A stretch of 64,000 nucleotides of DNA from Cytobacillus oceanisediminis (GTDB lineage Bacteria; Bacillota; Bacilli; Bacillales; Cytobacillaceae): NCBI RefSeq assembly GCF_003182355.1, contig NZ_QGTW01000001.1, forward strand, positions 372,001-436,000, written 5' to 3'. Below the pieces are notes generated by a model. That model saw nothing but the letters and a program-made list of their open reading frames with translations. It made no database searches and was not told the DNA's origin. The position numbers were made by a program, and so were the translations under genes. The first letter of the stretch is position 1, and each line of letters begins with the position of its first letter. Below, in pieces: positions 26,220-35,528 of the stretch.

Positions 26220-26644
26220 TAGTGTCCAAGTAGCGTATCTATCCGGTATAAAGTTTCTTTATCATTCGATAAAATGTATAGAACTGATTATGTGTAAAAA
26301 ATTTTTTCTGGATTATCTATTCAGTTCTCTATCTGGCTTCTTCAACGATCGCGTGCTTTAGTTGAATAAAGACATAGAAAAAATAAAAAAGCAAAACTCG
26401 CCAAATCTGCAGCGAATCTTGCTTTTTATATACCAATTGCTAAGTCAATATGTCTTTCGAAACCCCTTTAAAAATTCCTGCTGCTTTTATCCACTATTAT
26501 TTTTAATAGGCCAACCTGTTCACGGAAAAGTTTGGCCTGACTTAACCTAAAAACAAAGGTTATTACAAAAAAGTGGCATAAAACGCTATGCCTGCAGGGT
26601 CAGGTGTCAGCACTATTTTTCTTATAATCTGCTTGAAAACGTTA
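26220..26644. other. Intergenic region with terminator
   Basis: 425 nt without a credible gene. A hairpin at about 26385-26427 (AAAAGCAA / TTGCTTTT with an inner CGC/GCG) is a likely terminator for the hydrolase. A second small inverted repeat (GGCATA / TATGCC, 26576-26594) lies nearer the ALDH gene's 3' end. Confidence 0.5.
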
Positions 26645-28126
26645 TTAATAGTTATCAATTTGCGCTCTCTGCAATTTTCCGCTGTAATCCACATAAATGG
26701 ATTTCCATTCTGTATAAACATCCAATGACGCTACTCCGGAATCTCGGTGGCCATTGCCCGTTCCTTTTGTTCCGCCAAAAGGCAGGTGGATTTCTGCTCC
26801 AGTTGTACCTGCATTAACGTAGACTATTCCAGTATCCAGATCCCTCATAGCTTCGAAGGCCTGATTGACATTTTGTGTATAGATGGCACTGGAAAGGCCA
26901 AATTCTACTTTGTTATTAATTTCAACGGCTTCTTCCAGACTCTGAATCGGAATGATCGAAACAACTGGCCCAAAAATTTCTTCCATGGCAATTCTCATAT
27001 CGGGTTTTACGTCTGTAAAAATGGTAGGCAAGTAGAAATTCCCGTTCTCTAAGCCTTCACCATCAGCGATTTTACCGCCTGCAAGCAGTTTTGCTCCTTC
27101 TTCCTGGCCAATTTTCACATACTCATCAATTCTCTCAAGTGAGGAACGATTGATGACAGGGCCTACTTTTACGGTTTCATCCAAGCCATTGCCCAGCTTT
27201 AATTCTCCTATACGTTCGAGAAGCTTTCCTTCCAATTCTTCCTTTACATCCACATGAACAAGGACACGGCTTGTTGCCGTACATCTTTGCCCGCTCGTTC
27301 CAAATGCCCCCCAAAGAATCCCTTCAGCCGCAAGATCAAGATCTCCATCCTCCAATACGGTGATGGCATTTTTACCGCCCATTTCAAGTGAGGTTCTCTT
27401 TAGAAGAGCGCCTGCTTTCCCGTTAATATCTTTTCCTACTTCATTGGATCCTGTGAATGAGATTAAATCAATACCCGGATGCTCAACCATCGCATTTCCG
27501 ACAACGCTTCCCGAACCGTGTACAAGATTAATAAGACCTTTCGGAAGTCCTGCTTCTTCATAAATCTTTACAAACTCAGCAGCAAGGATTGGCGTTTCTG
27601 TTGCAGGCTTCCACACGATGGCATTCCCGGTAACCAGGGCAGGAAGGGACTTCCACGATGCAATCGCAATCGGAAAGTTCCAAGGGGTGATCAATCCTGC
27701 CACTCCCACTGGAACCCGGACGCTCATAGCAAATTTATTGCGGAGCTCTGACGGCACAGTATCACCAAACATTCTGCGTCCTTCCCCTGCCATGTAATAA
27801 GCCATATCTATGGCTTCCTGCACTTCTCCTCTGCCTTCATCAATGACTTTTCCCATTTCACTTGTAAGGATTTGTGCCAATTCTTCTTTTCTTTGCTTTA
27901 AAAGAAAAGCAACCTGATAGAGTATTTCAGCCCGTTCTGGTGCAGGGACTAACCGCCAGGATTTCTGCGCTGTCTTTGCTGCTTCAACTGCTCTGTCAAC
28001 CTCTTCTTTAGCGGATTGGGTTACTTCGGCAAGGACTTCGCCAGTTGCTGGATTTAGAACAGGAACAAATTTTCCAGTTGATGATTCGCACCATTCACCA
28101 TTAATAAAATTTAACACTCTTTTCAT
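26645..28126 (-). CDS. Aldehyde dehydrogenase (semialdehyde type)
   Basis: 493-aa NAD(P)+-dependent ALDH. Visible: PWNFPIAIASWKSLPAL, the Glu motif LEMGGKN, catalytic Cys in SGQRCTATSR, and the distinctive C-terminal EIHLPFGGTKGTGNGHRD. That tail occurs in the 2-oxoglutarate-semialdehyde / aminoadipate-semialdehyde group. With LysDH at 17.4 kb it could oxidise 2-aminoadipate semialdehyde to 2-aminoadipate (inference); a 2-oxoglutarate semialdehyde role fits equally well by sequence alone. It follows the aminotransferase gene by 27 nt on the same strand. Confidence 0.88.
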   Translation of the reverse strand: MKRVLNFINGEWCESSTGKFVPVLNPATGEVLAEVTQSAKEEVDRAVEAAKTAQKSWRLVPAPERAEILYQVAFLLKQRKEELAQILTSEMGKVIDEGRGEVQEAIDMAYYMAGEGRRMFGDTVPSELRNKFAMSVRVPVGVAGLITPWNFPIAIASWKSLPALVTGNAIVWKPATETPILAAEFVKIYEEAGLPKGLINLVHGSGSVVGNAMVEHPGIDLISFTGSNEVGKDINGKAGALLKRTSLEMGGKNAITVLEDGDLDLAAEGILWGAFGTSGQRCTATSRVLVHVDVKEELEGKLLERIGELKLGNGLDETVKVGPVINRSSLERIDEYVKIGQEEGAKLLAGGKIADGEGLENGNFYLPTIFTDVKPDMRIAMEEIFGPVVSIIPIQSLEEAVEINNKVEFGLSSAIYTQNVNQAFEAMRDLDTGIVYVNAGTTGAEIHLPFGGTKGTGNGHRDSGVASLDVYTEWKSIYVDYSGKLQRAQIDNY

Positions 28127-28153
28127 TTAAAAGCCCTCCATTAATAGGTTTAT

Positions 28154-29329
28154 TTAACCTATAACTATTTTTAGTTTTTCTTTTATTCTATTTACAGCTT
28201 CATATAATCTCTCATTCGGAACTGATAGAGACACCCGGAAATATCCTTCTCCTGAAGGCCCGAAAGCATTCCCGGGGGTAAGAATTACACCAGTCTGTTC
28301 CATGACGCTTGTTACAAATTCTGTGGAAGTGTATCCGCTTGGTACAGGTGCCCATATGAAAAAACTCCCTTTCGGCGGGTCGACTTCAACTCCAATTTTT
28401 CTTAGGCCGTCCAGCATCGCAGTCATACGCTGCTTATAGATTTCGTTATGCCTTGCAATACAGCTTTGGTCACTGTTTAAGGCAAACGCTGCAGCTTTTT
28501 GAATCGGGGTGAACTGTCCCGTATCCGTATTGCTTTTATAAACTGAAAGCGCTTTAATAATACTCTTGTTGCCAACCACATATCCAATTCTGAATCCAGT
28601 CATGTTATAGGTTTTGGAAAGCGATCCGAATTCTACGGCGATTTCCTTGGCCCCATCGACTTCAAGAATGCTGGGTGCTTTATAGGAATCAAATGTAACC
28701 ATATTATAGGCGGAATCATGAGCAATCGGAATTTGGTGTTTTTGGGCAAATGCCACAGCATCTATGAAAAAATCAATATCAACGGCAGCTGAAGTTGGAT
28801 TGCCAGGGTAATTCAAAAACATAAGCTTTGACTGCCTAAGAATTTCTCCCGGTATAGCATGTAAGTCTGGCTTGAAATCATTCTCTTTTGTCATTGGCAT
28901 ATTATAATAGCGCCCATTCGCCAAAAGCGCGGCCATCCGGTAAACCGGGTAGCTTGGATCTGGGATCAGCACATATTCACCAGGATCAATGAGGGTCGGC
29001 ACAATATGAGCAATCCCCTCTTTAGAACCAATTAAGGCCAGCACCTCCGTATCAGGATCGAGTTTGACTTGATACTGCCGCCAGTAAAAATCTGCCACAG
29101 CCTGTTTAAATTCCATACATCCTACAAAACTGGGATACTTTAAATTTCCGGGATTTTGTGATTCCTCAACAAACTTTTCAATAATATGACCGGGTGTCGG
29201 CAAATCAGGATCACCAATCCCCAAATCAATAATATCTACTCCTGCTTTCTTGAGTTTTTCCTTTTTCTTATTAATCTCTGCGAATAAATAGGGAGGTATT
29301 TGGCCTATTCTATCCGATTGAAAATTCAC
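28154..29329 (-). CDS. Class I/II aminotransferase (LL-diaminopimelate aminotransferase-like)
   Basis: 391-aa PLP enzyme. The PLP Lys lies in SLSKTYNMTGFRIGY; LDLGIGDPDLPTP-type opening, FLNYPGNPTSA and the DSAYN segment fit the DapL/alanine-transaminase group. In this operon with ALDH it might act on 2-aminoadipate or a related diacid (inference). The start is GTG 29329 behind GGCGGTG. An ATATTCAGAA motif lies 32 nt upstream. Confidence 0.85.
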   Translation of the reverse strand: MNFQSDRIGQIPPYLFAEINKKKEKLKKAGVDIIDLGIGDPDLPTPGHIIEKFVEESQNPGNLKYPSFVGCMEFKQAVADFYWRQYQVKLDPDTEVLALIGSKEGIAHIVPTLIDPGEYVLIPDPSYPVYRMAALLANGRYYNMPMTKENDFKPDLHAIPGEILRQSKLMFLNYPGNPTSAAVDIDFFIDAVAFAQKHQIPIAHDSAYNMVTFDSYKAPSILEVDGAKEIAVEFGSLSKTYNMTGFRIGYVVGNKSIIKALSVYKSNTDTGQFTPIQKAAAFALNSDQSCIARHNEIYKQRMTAMLDGLRKIGVEVDPPKGSFFIWAPVPSGYTSTEFVTSVMEQTGVILTPGNAFGPSGEGYFRVSLSVPNERLYEAVNRIKEKLKIVIG

Positions 29330-29564
29330 GAAGTCACCGCCTAACTCTATTAATTTTCATATATTCAGAAAATTATAATTCCATATTTATAATTTACTGG
29401 TTTTGCCGGTGAATCACTATGGTTGATTTGAACAAAAATATATGGCTTTTTCTAATACATTCCGTATGATTTTTACAAATTGAGGTCTTTTCAGTTTGGA
29501 ATGGCTATCTGCCAATGAAAAAATGCTATTTATGGCAGTATATTTTTTAAATGCAGGACTCTAT

Positions 29565-29775
29565 TAAACTTGCCTTGATTTCTCCTCAAAAAGCTCAGCG
29601 GATACGGGCTGTCCGAGAGCCTCCTCAACGCCTTGTGTCTGCGGGGTCTCCCTTTGTGATCCGCTTTCCCGCAGGACGTTAAATAAGCATCCGGGAATTG
29701 CCTCTGTACAAAGGAATTGCGAAAGCAGTTTCGAAGAGCTCGCACCTTCCGCGTCAATCAATAAAGTGCCAAAAT
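29565..29775 (+). repeat. Intergenic structured repeat, copy C (divergent)
   Basis: Shares the core GAGCCTCCTC..GGGGTCTC (29617-29650) and TCCCGCAGGACGTTAAATAA with copies A and B, and has TTGATT and AATCAA near its ends. Its length is close to copy B. It is more diverged in the arms. No ORF in it is credible. Confidence 0.65.
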
Positions 29776-29820
29776 CAACATTTACCTTTAACAAAACCAA
29801 ATGTAAAAAATCCAAAAAAA

Positions 29821-29852
29821 AATGCAAGTTATGAAAATTAACTTGCATTTTT
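29821..29852. terminator. Bidirectional terminator
   Basis: AATGCAAGTT / AACTTGCATT stem with A-run before and T-run after. It ends the ThDP enzyme gene on the minus strand. Confidence 0.8.
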
Positions 29853-29953
29853 TTGCCTCATTGCTTATGTTGGTTATCGAACAAAAGCGCCCCTTTGAAC
29901 AAGAATTCTTCTTTTCGAAAAGCAGATCCCTCATGAGGACAATTGAAATAGTG

Positions 29954-31594
29954 CTACAATTTCATACCAATGGAAACTTGTTTCGGATTCATTTTCAGTT
30001 CTATTATAGTTGGACGTACATTTTCATGAAGAGCTTCCTTGAAAACAGAACGGAAATTCTCCGCAGAATCTGCAGTAACGCCAATTGCGCCCATGGCTTC
30101 TGCCATCATCGTATAGTTAACATCTGTAAGTTTGGTTCCTATCACACGATCAGGATAGACTCTTTCCTGATGCATCCGAATGGTTCCATAAGAGGAATTA
30201 TTAAATAAAAGGACAATGACGGGTATATGATTTCGTGCTGCCGTTTCAATTTCCTGAAGGGTCATCATAAACCCGCCATCTCCTGCAAAGACAACCACCG
30301 GCCGTTCAGGATTCGCGATCTTCGCTCCAACACCTGCGGGAAATCCATAGCCCATTGCTCCCGATGTTGGAGCTGCGTAAGATTTTTTGCCTGTAAAGCT
30401 ATGAAAATTCTGCAGCCAGGTAGCAAAGTTCCCTGCATCATTCGTAATAATAGCCTCTTTTGGACAAAGCTCATTAAATGCCTGAATCACTTCTTTATAG
30501 CCGATGGACCAAGGGGCTTCATCAATCTCATCCATTCGTGATGATTGAATAAATACCTCTTTTCGCTCCTTACTCCAAGAAGACCAGCGGGAAGAGTCCC
30601 ATTCTTCCACTTCTTTATTAAGAGAGTCAAAAGCAGTCTTAGCATCCGCAACAAGCCCAAGAGCTGGAGGATAGACTTTACCTAGGACATTTGCTTCAAT
30701 ATCAAGGTGAATTAACGTTTGTTCCGGGTTTATTAAGGAATAATCCTGTGTAGTGACTTCGGATAGCCTGGTTCCAACAGCAAGGATCACATCAGCTTGT
30801 CGGACGGTTTCAATCTGAGAAGGTGGTGTACCTAAACCTAATTGACCGCAATACATTGGATGATCATTAGACAGTACATCATGCCTTCTGAATGAAGCGA
30901 CGACAGGGATGTTTGTTTTTTCAATAAAAGATTGCAATGCCTCTTCACCATCAGATAGCTTAACCCCTCCACCGGCAATGATTACCGGACGTTCAGCCTT
31001 CTTTAAATAAGATAAAATCTCTTCGGTTTGCTCTTTTGAAAGAGCCGGCTTTGGAATCAGAGTGCCAGCTGCGAAATTCATATCAGCCACCTTAGGCAGC
31101 ACATCTTCCGGCAGTGATACAACTACAGGTCCAGGGCGTCCTGTCTGTGCAATCCGAAAGGCCCTCTGAACAAGCTCTGGTGTCCGTTCAGGATCTCGAA
31201 TTTCCACTCCCCATTTCGTTACCTGCTCGAGAAAACGATCAAGCTCCATTTCCTGAAATCCTTCACGCCCTCGAAATTTTGTATGAACCTGCCCAAGAAA
31301 AACCACCATTGGAGTAGAATCCTGAAAGGCTGTATGGATTCCAATAGAAAGGTTGGCTGCTCCAACCCCCCGGGTGGCCATCACAACTGCAGGCTTATTC
31401 GATGTTTTCCCATAACCCTCAGCCATAAATGCTGCTCCACCTTCATGGCGGTTTGAGATTAACTCTATATCTTTTTCTTCATAGATTGCATCCATTAATG
31501 GCAGGTAGCTTTCCCCGGGTACACAAAATACATGCTTGACATTTTCACGCTTCATACATTCTACAATAGCCTGTGCACTTGTCATTTTTACCAT
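29954..31594 (-). CDS. ThDP-dependent enzyme (acetolactate synthase large-subunit-like)
   Basis: 546 aa. N-terminal ThDP Glu in NRHEGGAAFMAEGYGK, and C-terminal GDGGFMMTLQEIETA...FNNSSYG, the Mg-ThDP motif. It has the three-domain layout of AHAS/benzoylformate decarboxylase enzymes, but lacks a small regulatory subunit gene next door, so catabolic decarboxylation or carboligation of a 2-oxo acid is more likely than branched-chain synthesis (inference). ATG 31594 follows AAAGGTGGAG by 6 nt; GTG 31606 sits inside that site. Confidence 0.85.
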   Translation of the reverse strand: MVKMTSAQAIVECMKRENVKHVFCVPGESYLPLMDAIYEEKDIELISNRHEGGAAFMAEGYGKTSNKPAVVMATRGVGAANLSIGIHTAFQDSTPMVVFLGQVHTKFRGREGFQEMELDRFLEQVTKWGVEIRDPERTPELVQRAFRIAQTGRPGPVVVSLPEDVLPKVADMNFAAGTLIPKPALSKEQTEEILSYLKKAERPVIIAGGGVKLSDGEEALQSFIEKTNIPVVASFRRHDVLSNDHPMYCGQLGLGTPPSQIETVRQADVILAVGTRLSEVTTQDYSLINPEQTLIHLDIEANVLGKVYPPALGLVADAKTAFDSLNKEVEEWDSSRWSSWSKERKEVFIQSSRMDEIDEAPWSIGYKEVIQAFNELCPKEAIITNDAGNFATWLQNFHSFTGKKSYAAPTSGAMGYGFPAGVGAKIANPERPVVVFAGDGGFMMTLQEIETAARNHIPVIVLLFNNSSYGTIRMHQERVYPDRVIGTKLTDVNYTMMAEAMGAIGVTADSAENFRSVFKEALHENVRPTIIELKMNPKQVSIGMKL

Positions 31595-31683
31595 TACAAA
31601 CTCCACCTTTCAATTGGAAACCTATTAAGATATCAGATTGATGATCCATTTTTTTCTGTTCATAATTGAAGCAGTAATTTTTA

Positions 31684-31970
31684 GGCTCTTTTCTCATAGA
31701 TTGTTGTTTTTGCTTATAAATTCTGCCCGTTGATTCCAGCACGGGGCACTTGCTTTCCGCGGAGAGCGATGCGAGCCTCCTCGACTTCGCCTGTGGGGTC
31801 TCACACTTCCCTCACTTCCCGCAGGACACTAAATCAGCTTCCTCGAATAAATACCTCGTCGTAAGAAAATGCGAATGCATTTTCGAGGTTCAAGTGCCCT
31901 CCGCTACATTCAACTCAGTTAGATAAACTAAGTTTGCCGGTAAAAAAGCAACAAACTTTACGAAAACAGC
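31684..31970 (+). repeat. Intergenic structured repeat, copy B
   Basis: Starts GGCTCTTTTCTCATAGATTG, then GCCCGTTGATT, core GAGCCTCCTCGACTTCGCCT at 31773, then TTCAAGTGCCCTCCGCTAC and ends in GAAAACAGC, which pairs with the GCTGTTTTC type start (seen intact in copy A). About 70 nt longer than A because of an insert with an AAAATGCGAATGCATTTTCG palindrome. Confidence 0.8.
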
Positions 31971-32046
31971 AATTTTTATTATCTTTTCACATACTGGAAT
32001 GACATTTCAGTATATGAAGAGATTAATTAAATAATGACTGTCCTAT

Positions 32047-32814
32047 TCACAAATATCCCCTAAAACCTAAGTCCTCGGAAATAGCCTGAGCGGCTTTTTG
32101 TGTTTTTTCAAGAATTTCACTTCTTCTTCCATCTGAGAACCGCATGCTTGGACCCGTTACGCCAAGAGCTCCAACTACCTCTCCGGAGAAGTCCCGAATA
32201 GGAAAGGAGAAGCCTACTGTATCAGGATCCTGTTCACCTAAACTCTCAGCAAAGCCTTGTTGTCTAATAGTCTCAAGTTCCTGGTATAACTTTTTTTCAT
32301 TGGTGATCGTATGAGGTGCGAATTCCTCGAATTTCATCCGGCTGATAATTTCTTTTTGTCTCATTTTTGGGAGGAATGCCAGTAGGAGCTTTGGGCCTGA
32401 ACCAGCGAATAAAGGCATTCTTTTGCCAACTCTCGTATAAAGTCTTATGGCCTGGTTGCTTTCTACCTTTTCAATATAGATTGCCTCTTCTCCCTCGCAA
32501 ACTGAAAGGTGGACGACTTCATTGATGTCTTTGCATAGAGCTTTCATATGATCAAACGCCGCCTGCCGAAGTTCCAAGTCCTCGCTGACAAGGTTACCTA
32601 GTTCAAGAAGCTTGAGACCAAGGCGGTAGCGTATATCATGTTCTGATTTTTTAATTTTGCGCAAGAATCCACCCTCTTCAAGAGAAGAAAGCAGACGATA
32701 GGCAGTGGCTTTCGGCATTCCAGTCATTTCATAAATTTCTTGCAGGGAGATCTCTCGTTTTTCTTCGGAAAAAAGAGAAAGTAATTTTAGTGCTTTCGTT
32801 ACACTCTGGTTCAT
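32047..32814 (-). CDS. IclR family transcriptional regulator
   Basis: 255 aa. N-terminal winged helix (ISLQEIYEMTGMPKATAYRLLSSLEEGGFL) and C-terminal effector domain (PLFAGSGPKLLLAFLP, GALGVTGPSMRF). IclR proteins respond to small organic acids. ATG 32814 is favoured over the first ATG at 32823, which overlaps the AAGG site. A palindrome GTAAAA-C-TTTTAC at 32846-32858 lies just upstream and may be its autoregulatory operator. Its targets could be the ThDP gene or the peptide operon. Confidence 0.88.
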   Translation of the reverse strand: MNQSVTKALKLLSLFSEEKREISLQEIYEMTGMPKATAYRLLSSLEEGGFLRKIKKSEHDIRYRLGLKLLELGNLVSEDLELRQAAFDHMKALCKDINEVVHLSVCEGEEAIYIEKVESNQAIRLYTRVGKRMPLFAGSGPKLLLAFLPKMRQKEIISRMKFEEFAPHTITNEKKLYQELETIRQQGFAESLGEQDPDTVGFSFPIRDFSGEVVGALGVTGPSMRFSDGRRSEILEKTQKAAQAISEDLGFRGYL

Positions 32815-32845
32815 AGTATTCATCCTTCTTTCCTGGCGGTTAACG

Positions 32846-32858
32846 GTAAAACTTTTAC
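32846..32858. promoter_or_regulatory. Candidate IclR-family operator
   Basis: GTAAAACTTTTAC, a perfect inverted repeat with a one-base centre, 32 nt upstream of the IclR gene. Confidence 0.4.
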
Positions 32859-33022
32859 GTTTCGCATATTGAAATGACGTTTTATTTAACTGCTTAATGT
32901 AAGCATAATGGCAAATTTTAAAAAAATCAATATTATTAACAGAATTTTTATAAAATTATAAACCCTTTATTGAAGTATTATTTTTAATAGAGCTAAAGAG
33001 AATGTTATTTCTTTATCAAAAA

Positions 33023-33062
33023 GAGACCTTGTTTAATTCTTCAGCCAGAATAACAAGATCTC
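33023..33062 (-). terminator. Terminator of the peptide operon (candidate)
   Basis: GAGAcCTTGTT / AACAAGaTCTC stem, with TCTCTTTTTG on the minus strand. It lies about 300 nt beyond the last gene of the dpp-like operon. Confidence 0.55.
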
Positions 33063-33198
33063 TTATGTACTTATTAGTTTTTTTAAAAATTTCAGCCCGC
33101 GTTAATCTTAAACTCTACTCCCTATCAAACAGATGCTCTTCCATTCTTTGATAATACTTTTTGGAGTTGGCTATGTATCTTGGTTTTGTGGTTGAAAG

Positions 33199-33290
33199 AT
33201 GATTAACTAATTAGACAGCTCGGCTTCCCATTATGGTTACACATTTTCTGCTGAACAGAACGAAGCCAAGCCATCCTTCTATATAATTAG
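33199..33290 (+). pseudogene. Decayed yvrJ-like gene fragment
   Basis: The segment reads ATG..AGACAGCTCGGCTTCCCA, then ATGGTTACACATTTT and CTGCTGAACAGAACGAAGCC, which lines up with the intact yvrJ at 6808-6945 (GAACTCGGCTTTCCG.. GTTGTCACGCTATTT CTACTGAACAGAATCGAAGC). Stops and indels break the frame. With allowance for them it would read GFP-MVTHFLLNR-EAKP. It has no sigma or DUF genes around it, so it is probably the last relic of a second such locus. Confidence 0.6.
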
Positions 33291-33357
33291 GGGATTCCTT
33301 TTTATTTAAATATATTTCGCTGGAGACAAATTTGATTACTTTTAAATCCTCCTTAAT

Positions 33358-34482
33358 TTACTCAAAAACCTTAAGCCCCCCTCGAAGTGGGTCATAAGGT
33401 GACAAGTCTAATTCTGTTTCTCTCTTTAAGGCAAGTTCCGCAGCAACAGTACCCACATATGGACCCATGGTAAGACCCGAGGCGCCCAATCCTGTTGCAA
33501 TAACCACCCCATCTGCACCAGGAACTGTACCAAGCAATGGTAAAATATCAGGACCTGCAGGACGGAAGCCAATTCTTACTTCCTTTAATGTACTTTCAGC
33601 AAGACCTGGGGCCACGCTTAAAGCCTCTTCAAGCACTTCCTTAACACCAGCTGCAGTCAGCCTGTAGTCAAAACCGGATCCCGTTTCTCTAGTTGCGCCA
33701 ACCACAACTTTTGAATTATCAAAGGCAACGAGGTAATGACTGCTTTGAGGGAGCACGACTGGCCAGTTAGTGGTGTCTTCGTTGCCTATTTCGAGATGGG
33801 CAATTTGCCCTCTCTGTGGCTCTAAGTTTAATTCTACACCTATCGGAGCCAGCAGTTCTTTAGCCCATACACCTGCAGTAATAATAACTGAATCAGCAGC
33901 AATGATATCTCCGTTTATTTTCACACCTGTTACCTTATTATTTTGAAAAACAAGCTCCCCTTCCCCAACATGAGTAACTGCGCCGTGTTTTTGAGCCGCT
34001 CTTTGCAAGGCATCTCTTAATAATCTGCCATCCACTCTTGCTGCACCAGTTACATGAACAGCTTTCAAATCCTCTCGCAGGGGCGGAAAGAGTCTTCGTG
34101 CCTCATCTTCAGTTAACCTATTGATCTCTCCTACTTCAGGTGTTTCTGACTTTATTTTATGTACTTTTTGTTCTATTTCATTGAGCTCTTCTTCGCTGCT
34201 GCTGACTGCCAATGCTCCTACCACGCCAAATCCAAAACGATCTTCTCCATCTTCTTTAAGACTGGAGATTAAAGAAGGATAATAAAGGGCACCACTTCTC
34301 GCTATAGTATACCAGTCTTGATTATCAACTCTGGATATCCATGGACAGACAATCCCTGCACCTGCCGCGGTTGCCTGACCTTGGTGTGCTTTATCAATGA
34401 TAACAACCTCAGCGCCTTCTCTTGAAAGATGATAAGCTGCACTAGAACCTACAATGCCGGATCCTATAACTACTACTTTCAT
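33358..34482 (-). CDS. FAD-dependent amino acid oxidoreductase (DAO family)
   Basis: 374-aa DAO-fold enzyme. N-terminal VVVIGSGIVGSSAAYHLSREG, C-terminal IGFRPAGPDILPLLGTVPG and TGLGASGLTMGPYVG. Similar in kind to D-amino acid dehydrogenase/glycine oxidase. ATG 34482 follows GGAGGG; longer frames start inside this site. It is the last gene of the peptide ABC operon, so it probably oxidises an amino acid released from the imported peptides, perhaps a D-residue (inference). Confidence 0.85.
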   Translation of the reverse strand: MKVVVIGSGIVGSSAAYHLSREGAEVVIIDKAHQGQATAAGAGIVCPWISRVDNQDWYTIARSGALYYPSLISSLKEDGEDRFGFGVVGALAVSSSEEELNEIEQKVHKIKSETPEVGEINRLTEDEARRLFPPLREDLKAVHVTGAARVDGRLLRDALQRAAQKHGAVTHVGEGELVFQNNKVTGVKINGDIIAADSVIITAGVWAKELLAPIGVELNLEPQRGQIAHLEIGNEDTTNWPVVLPQSSHYLVAFDNSKVVVGATRETGSGFDYRLTAAGVKEVLEEALSVAPGLAESTLKEVRIGFRPAGPDILPLLGTVPGADGVVIATGLGASGLTMGPYVGTVAAELALKRETELDLSPYDPLRGGLKVFE

Positions 34483-34511
34483 ATTAAGACATCCCTCCAT
34501 ATTAGATTAAA

Positions 34512-35528
34512 CTAGTTTTGTTGACTTAAAGGGAAATGACAGGAAACAAAATGATCTTGACTTACTTCCCTTAATAAAGGCCGTACCTCTTTACACATTT
34601 CCTGACTAAACGGGCATCTCGAATAGAATTTACAGCCTGTAGAGTCCCCAAGCTGCAGTGGAATATCGTCTTGTATATAAATTTTATTCTTTCTATTCCT
34701 CAAGGTTGGGTCTGGTACTGGTACAGCTGAAATTAGCCCTTTTGTATATGGATGCAGTGTATCATTAAACAAATCTTCTTTTAATGCCATTTCTACTACT
34801 TCTCCCATATACATAACAGCAATACGATCGCTAATATATTTCATTGCTGGAATCCCATGGGCAATAAATACATATGTTAAATTGAATTTTTTTTGCAAAT
34901 CAATTAACAAGTTTAATATTTGGGCTTGAATTGAAACATCTAAAGCAGAGACAGGCTCATCACAAATAATCAATTTCGGTTTCAAAGCAAGTGCTCTTGC
35001 AATCCCAATTCGCTGCCGTTGTCCGCCACTAAACTCATGAGGAAACCTTTTAGCAAATGAACGATCAAGCCCCACTGTTTCCATAAGGTCGTATATTATG
35101 GTTTCGAGCTCTTTCCCTTTAGCTGCTTTATGAGTGCGCAAAGGTTCTGCTATAATATCAAACACTCTCATTCTTGGATTTAAAGATGAAAATGGATCCT
35201 GAAAGACCATTTGGATGTCTTTTCTGATTTTTTGCATCTCCCTGTCTGGTAACCTTGTTAAATCTTTTCCTTCAAAAATGATACTTCCTTCTGTCGGCTC
35301 CAGCAGTCTTAAAATGGTACTGCCTGTTGTCGATTTCCCGCAGCCTGATTCACCGACGATGCCTAATGTCTCCCCCTTCTTAACATAGAGGTTAATACCA
35401 TCTACTGCCTTTACAAATTCCTTTTTTCTTCCAAAGAAATCAGTGGAAGTTACAAAGTATTTTTTTAACCCTTCAATTTTCAATAAGTATTCATGCTTAT
35501 GACGACCTGCCTCTAAGGTGTCTGTCAT
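34512..35528 (-). CDS. Peptide ABC transporter ATP-binding protein (DppF/OppF type)
   Basis: 338 aa. Walker A GESGCGKST, signature FSGGQRQRIG, Walker B LIICDEPVSALD, and the C-terminal oligopeptide-type Cys-rich tail (GCKFYSRCPFSQEMCKE). It overlaps the DppD stop by 4 nt (translational coupling). Drives uptake of di-/oligopeptides or related amides with the permeases below. Confidence 0.93.
   Translation of the reverse strand: MTDTLEAGRHKHEYLLKIEGLKKYFVTSTDFFGRKKEFVKAVDGINLYVKKGETLGIVGESGCGKSTTGSTILRLLEPTEGSIIFEGKDLTRLPDREMQKIRKDIQMVFQDPFSSLNPRMRVFDIIAEPLRTHKAAKGKELETIIYDLMETVGLDRSFAKRFPHEFSGGQRQRIGIARALALKPKLIICDEPVSALDVSIQAQILNLLIDLQKKFNLTYVFIAHGIPAMKYISDRIAVMYMGEVVEMALKEDLFNDTLHPYTKGLISAVPVPDPTLRNRKNKIYIQDDIPLQLGDSTGCKFYSRCPFSQEMCKEVRPLLREVSQDHFVSCHFPLSQQN

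Noticed and set aside
26362..26550. 62-aa ORF
   Set aside because: Overlaps a terminator hairpin and has no ribosome site.
29822..30208. 128-aa plus-strand ORF
   Set aside because: Mostly the antisense of the ThDP enzyme gene, and it begins inside a terminator.
31595..32046. Riboswitch or T-box leader between the ThDP and IclR genes
   Set aside because: The structure here is the repeated element, found also at two other places, and no T-box or known aptamer core is visible.
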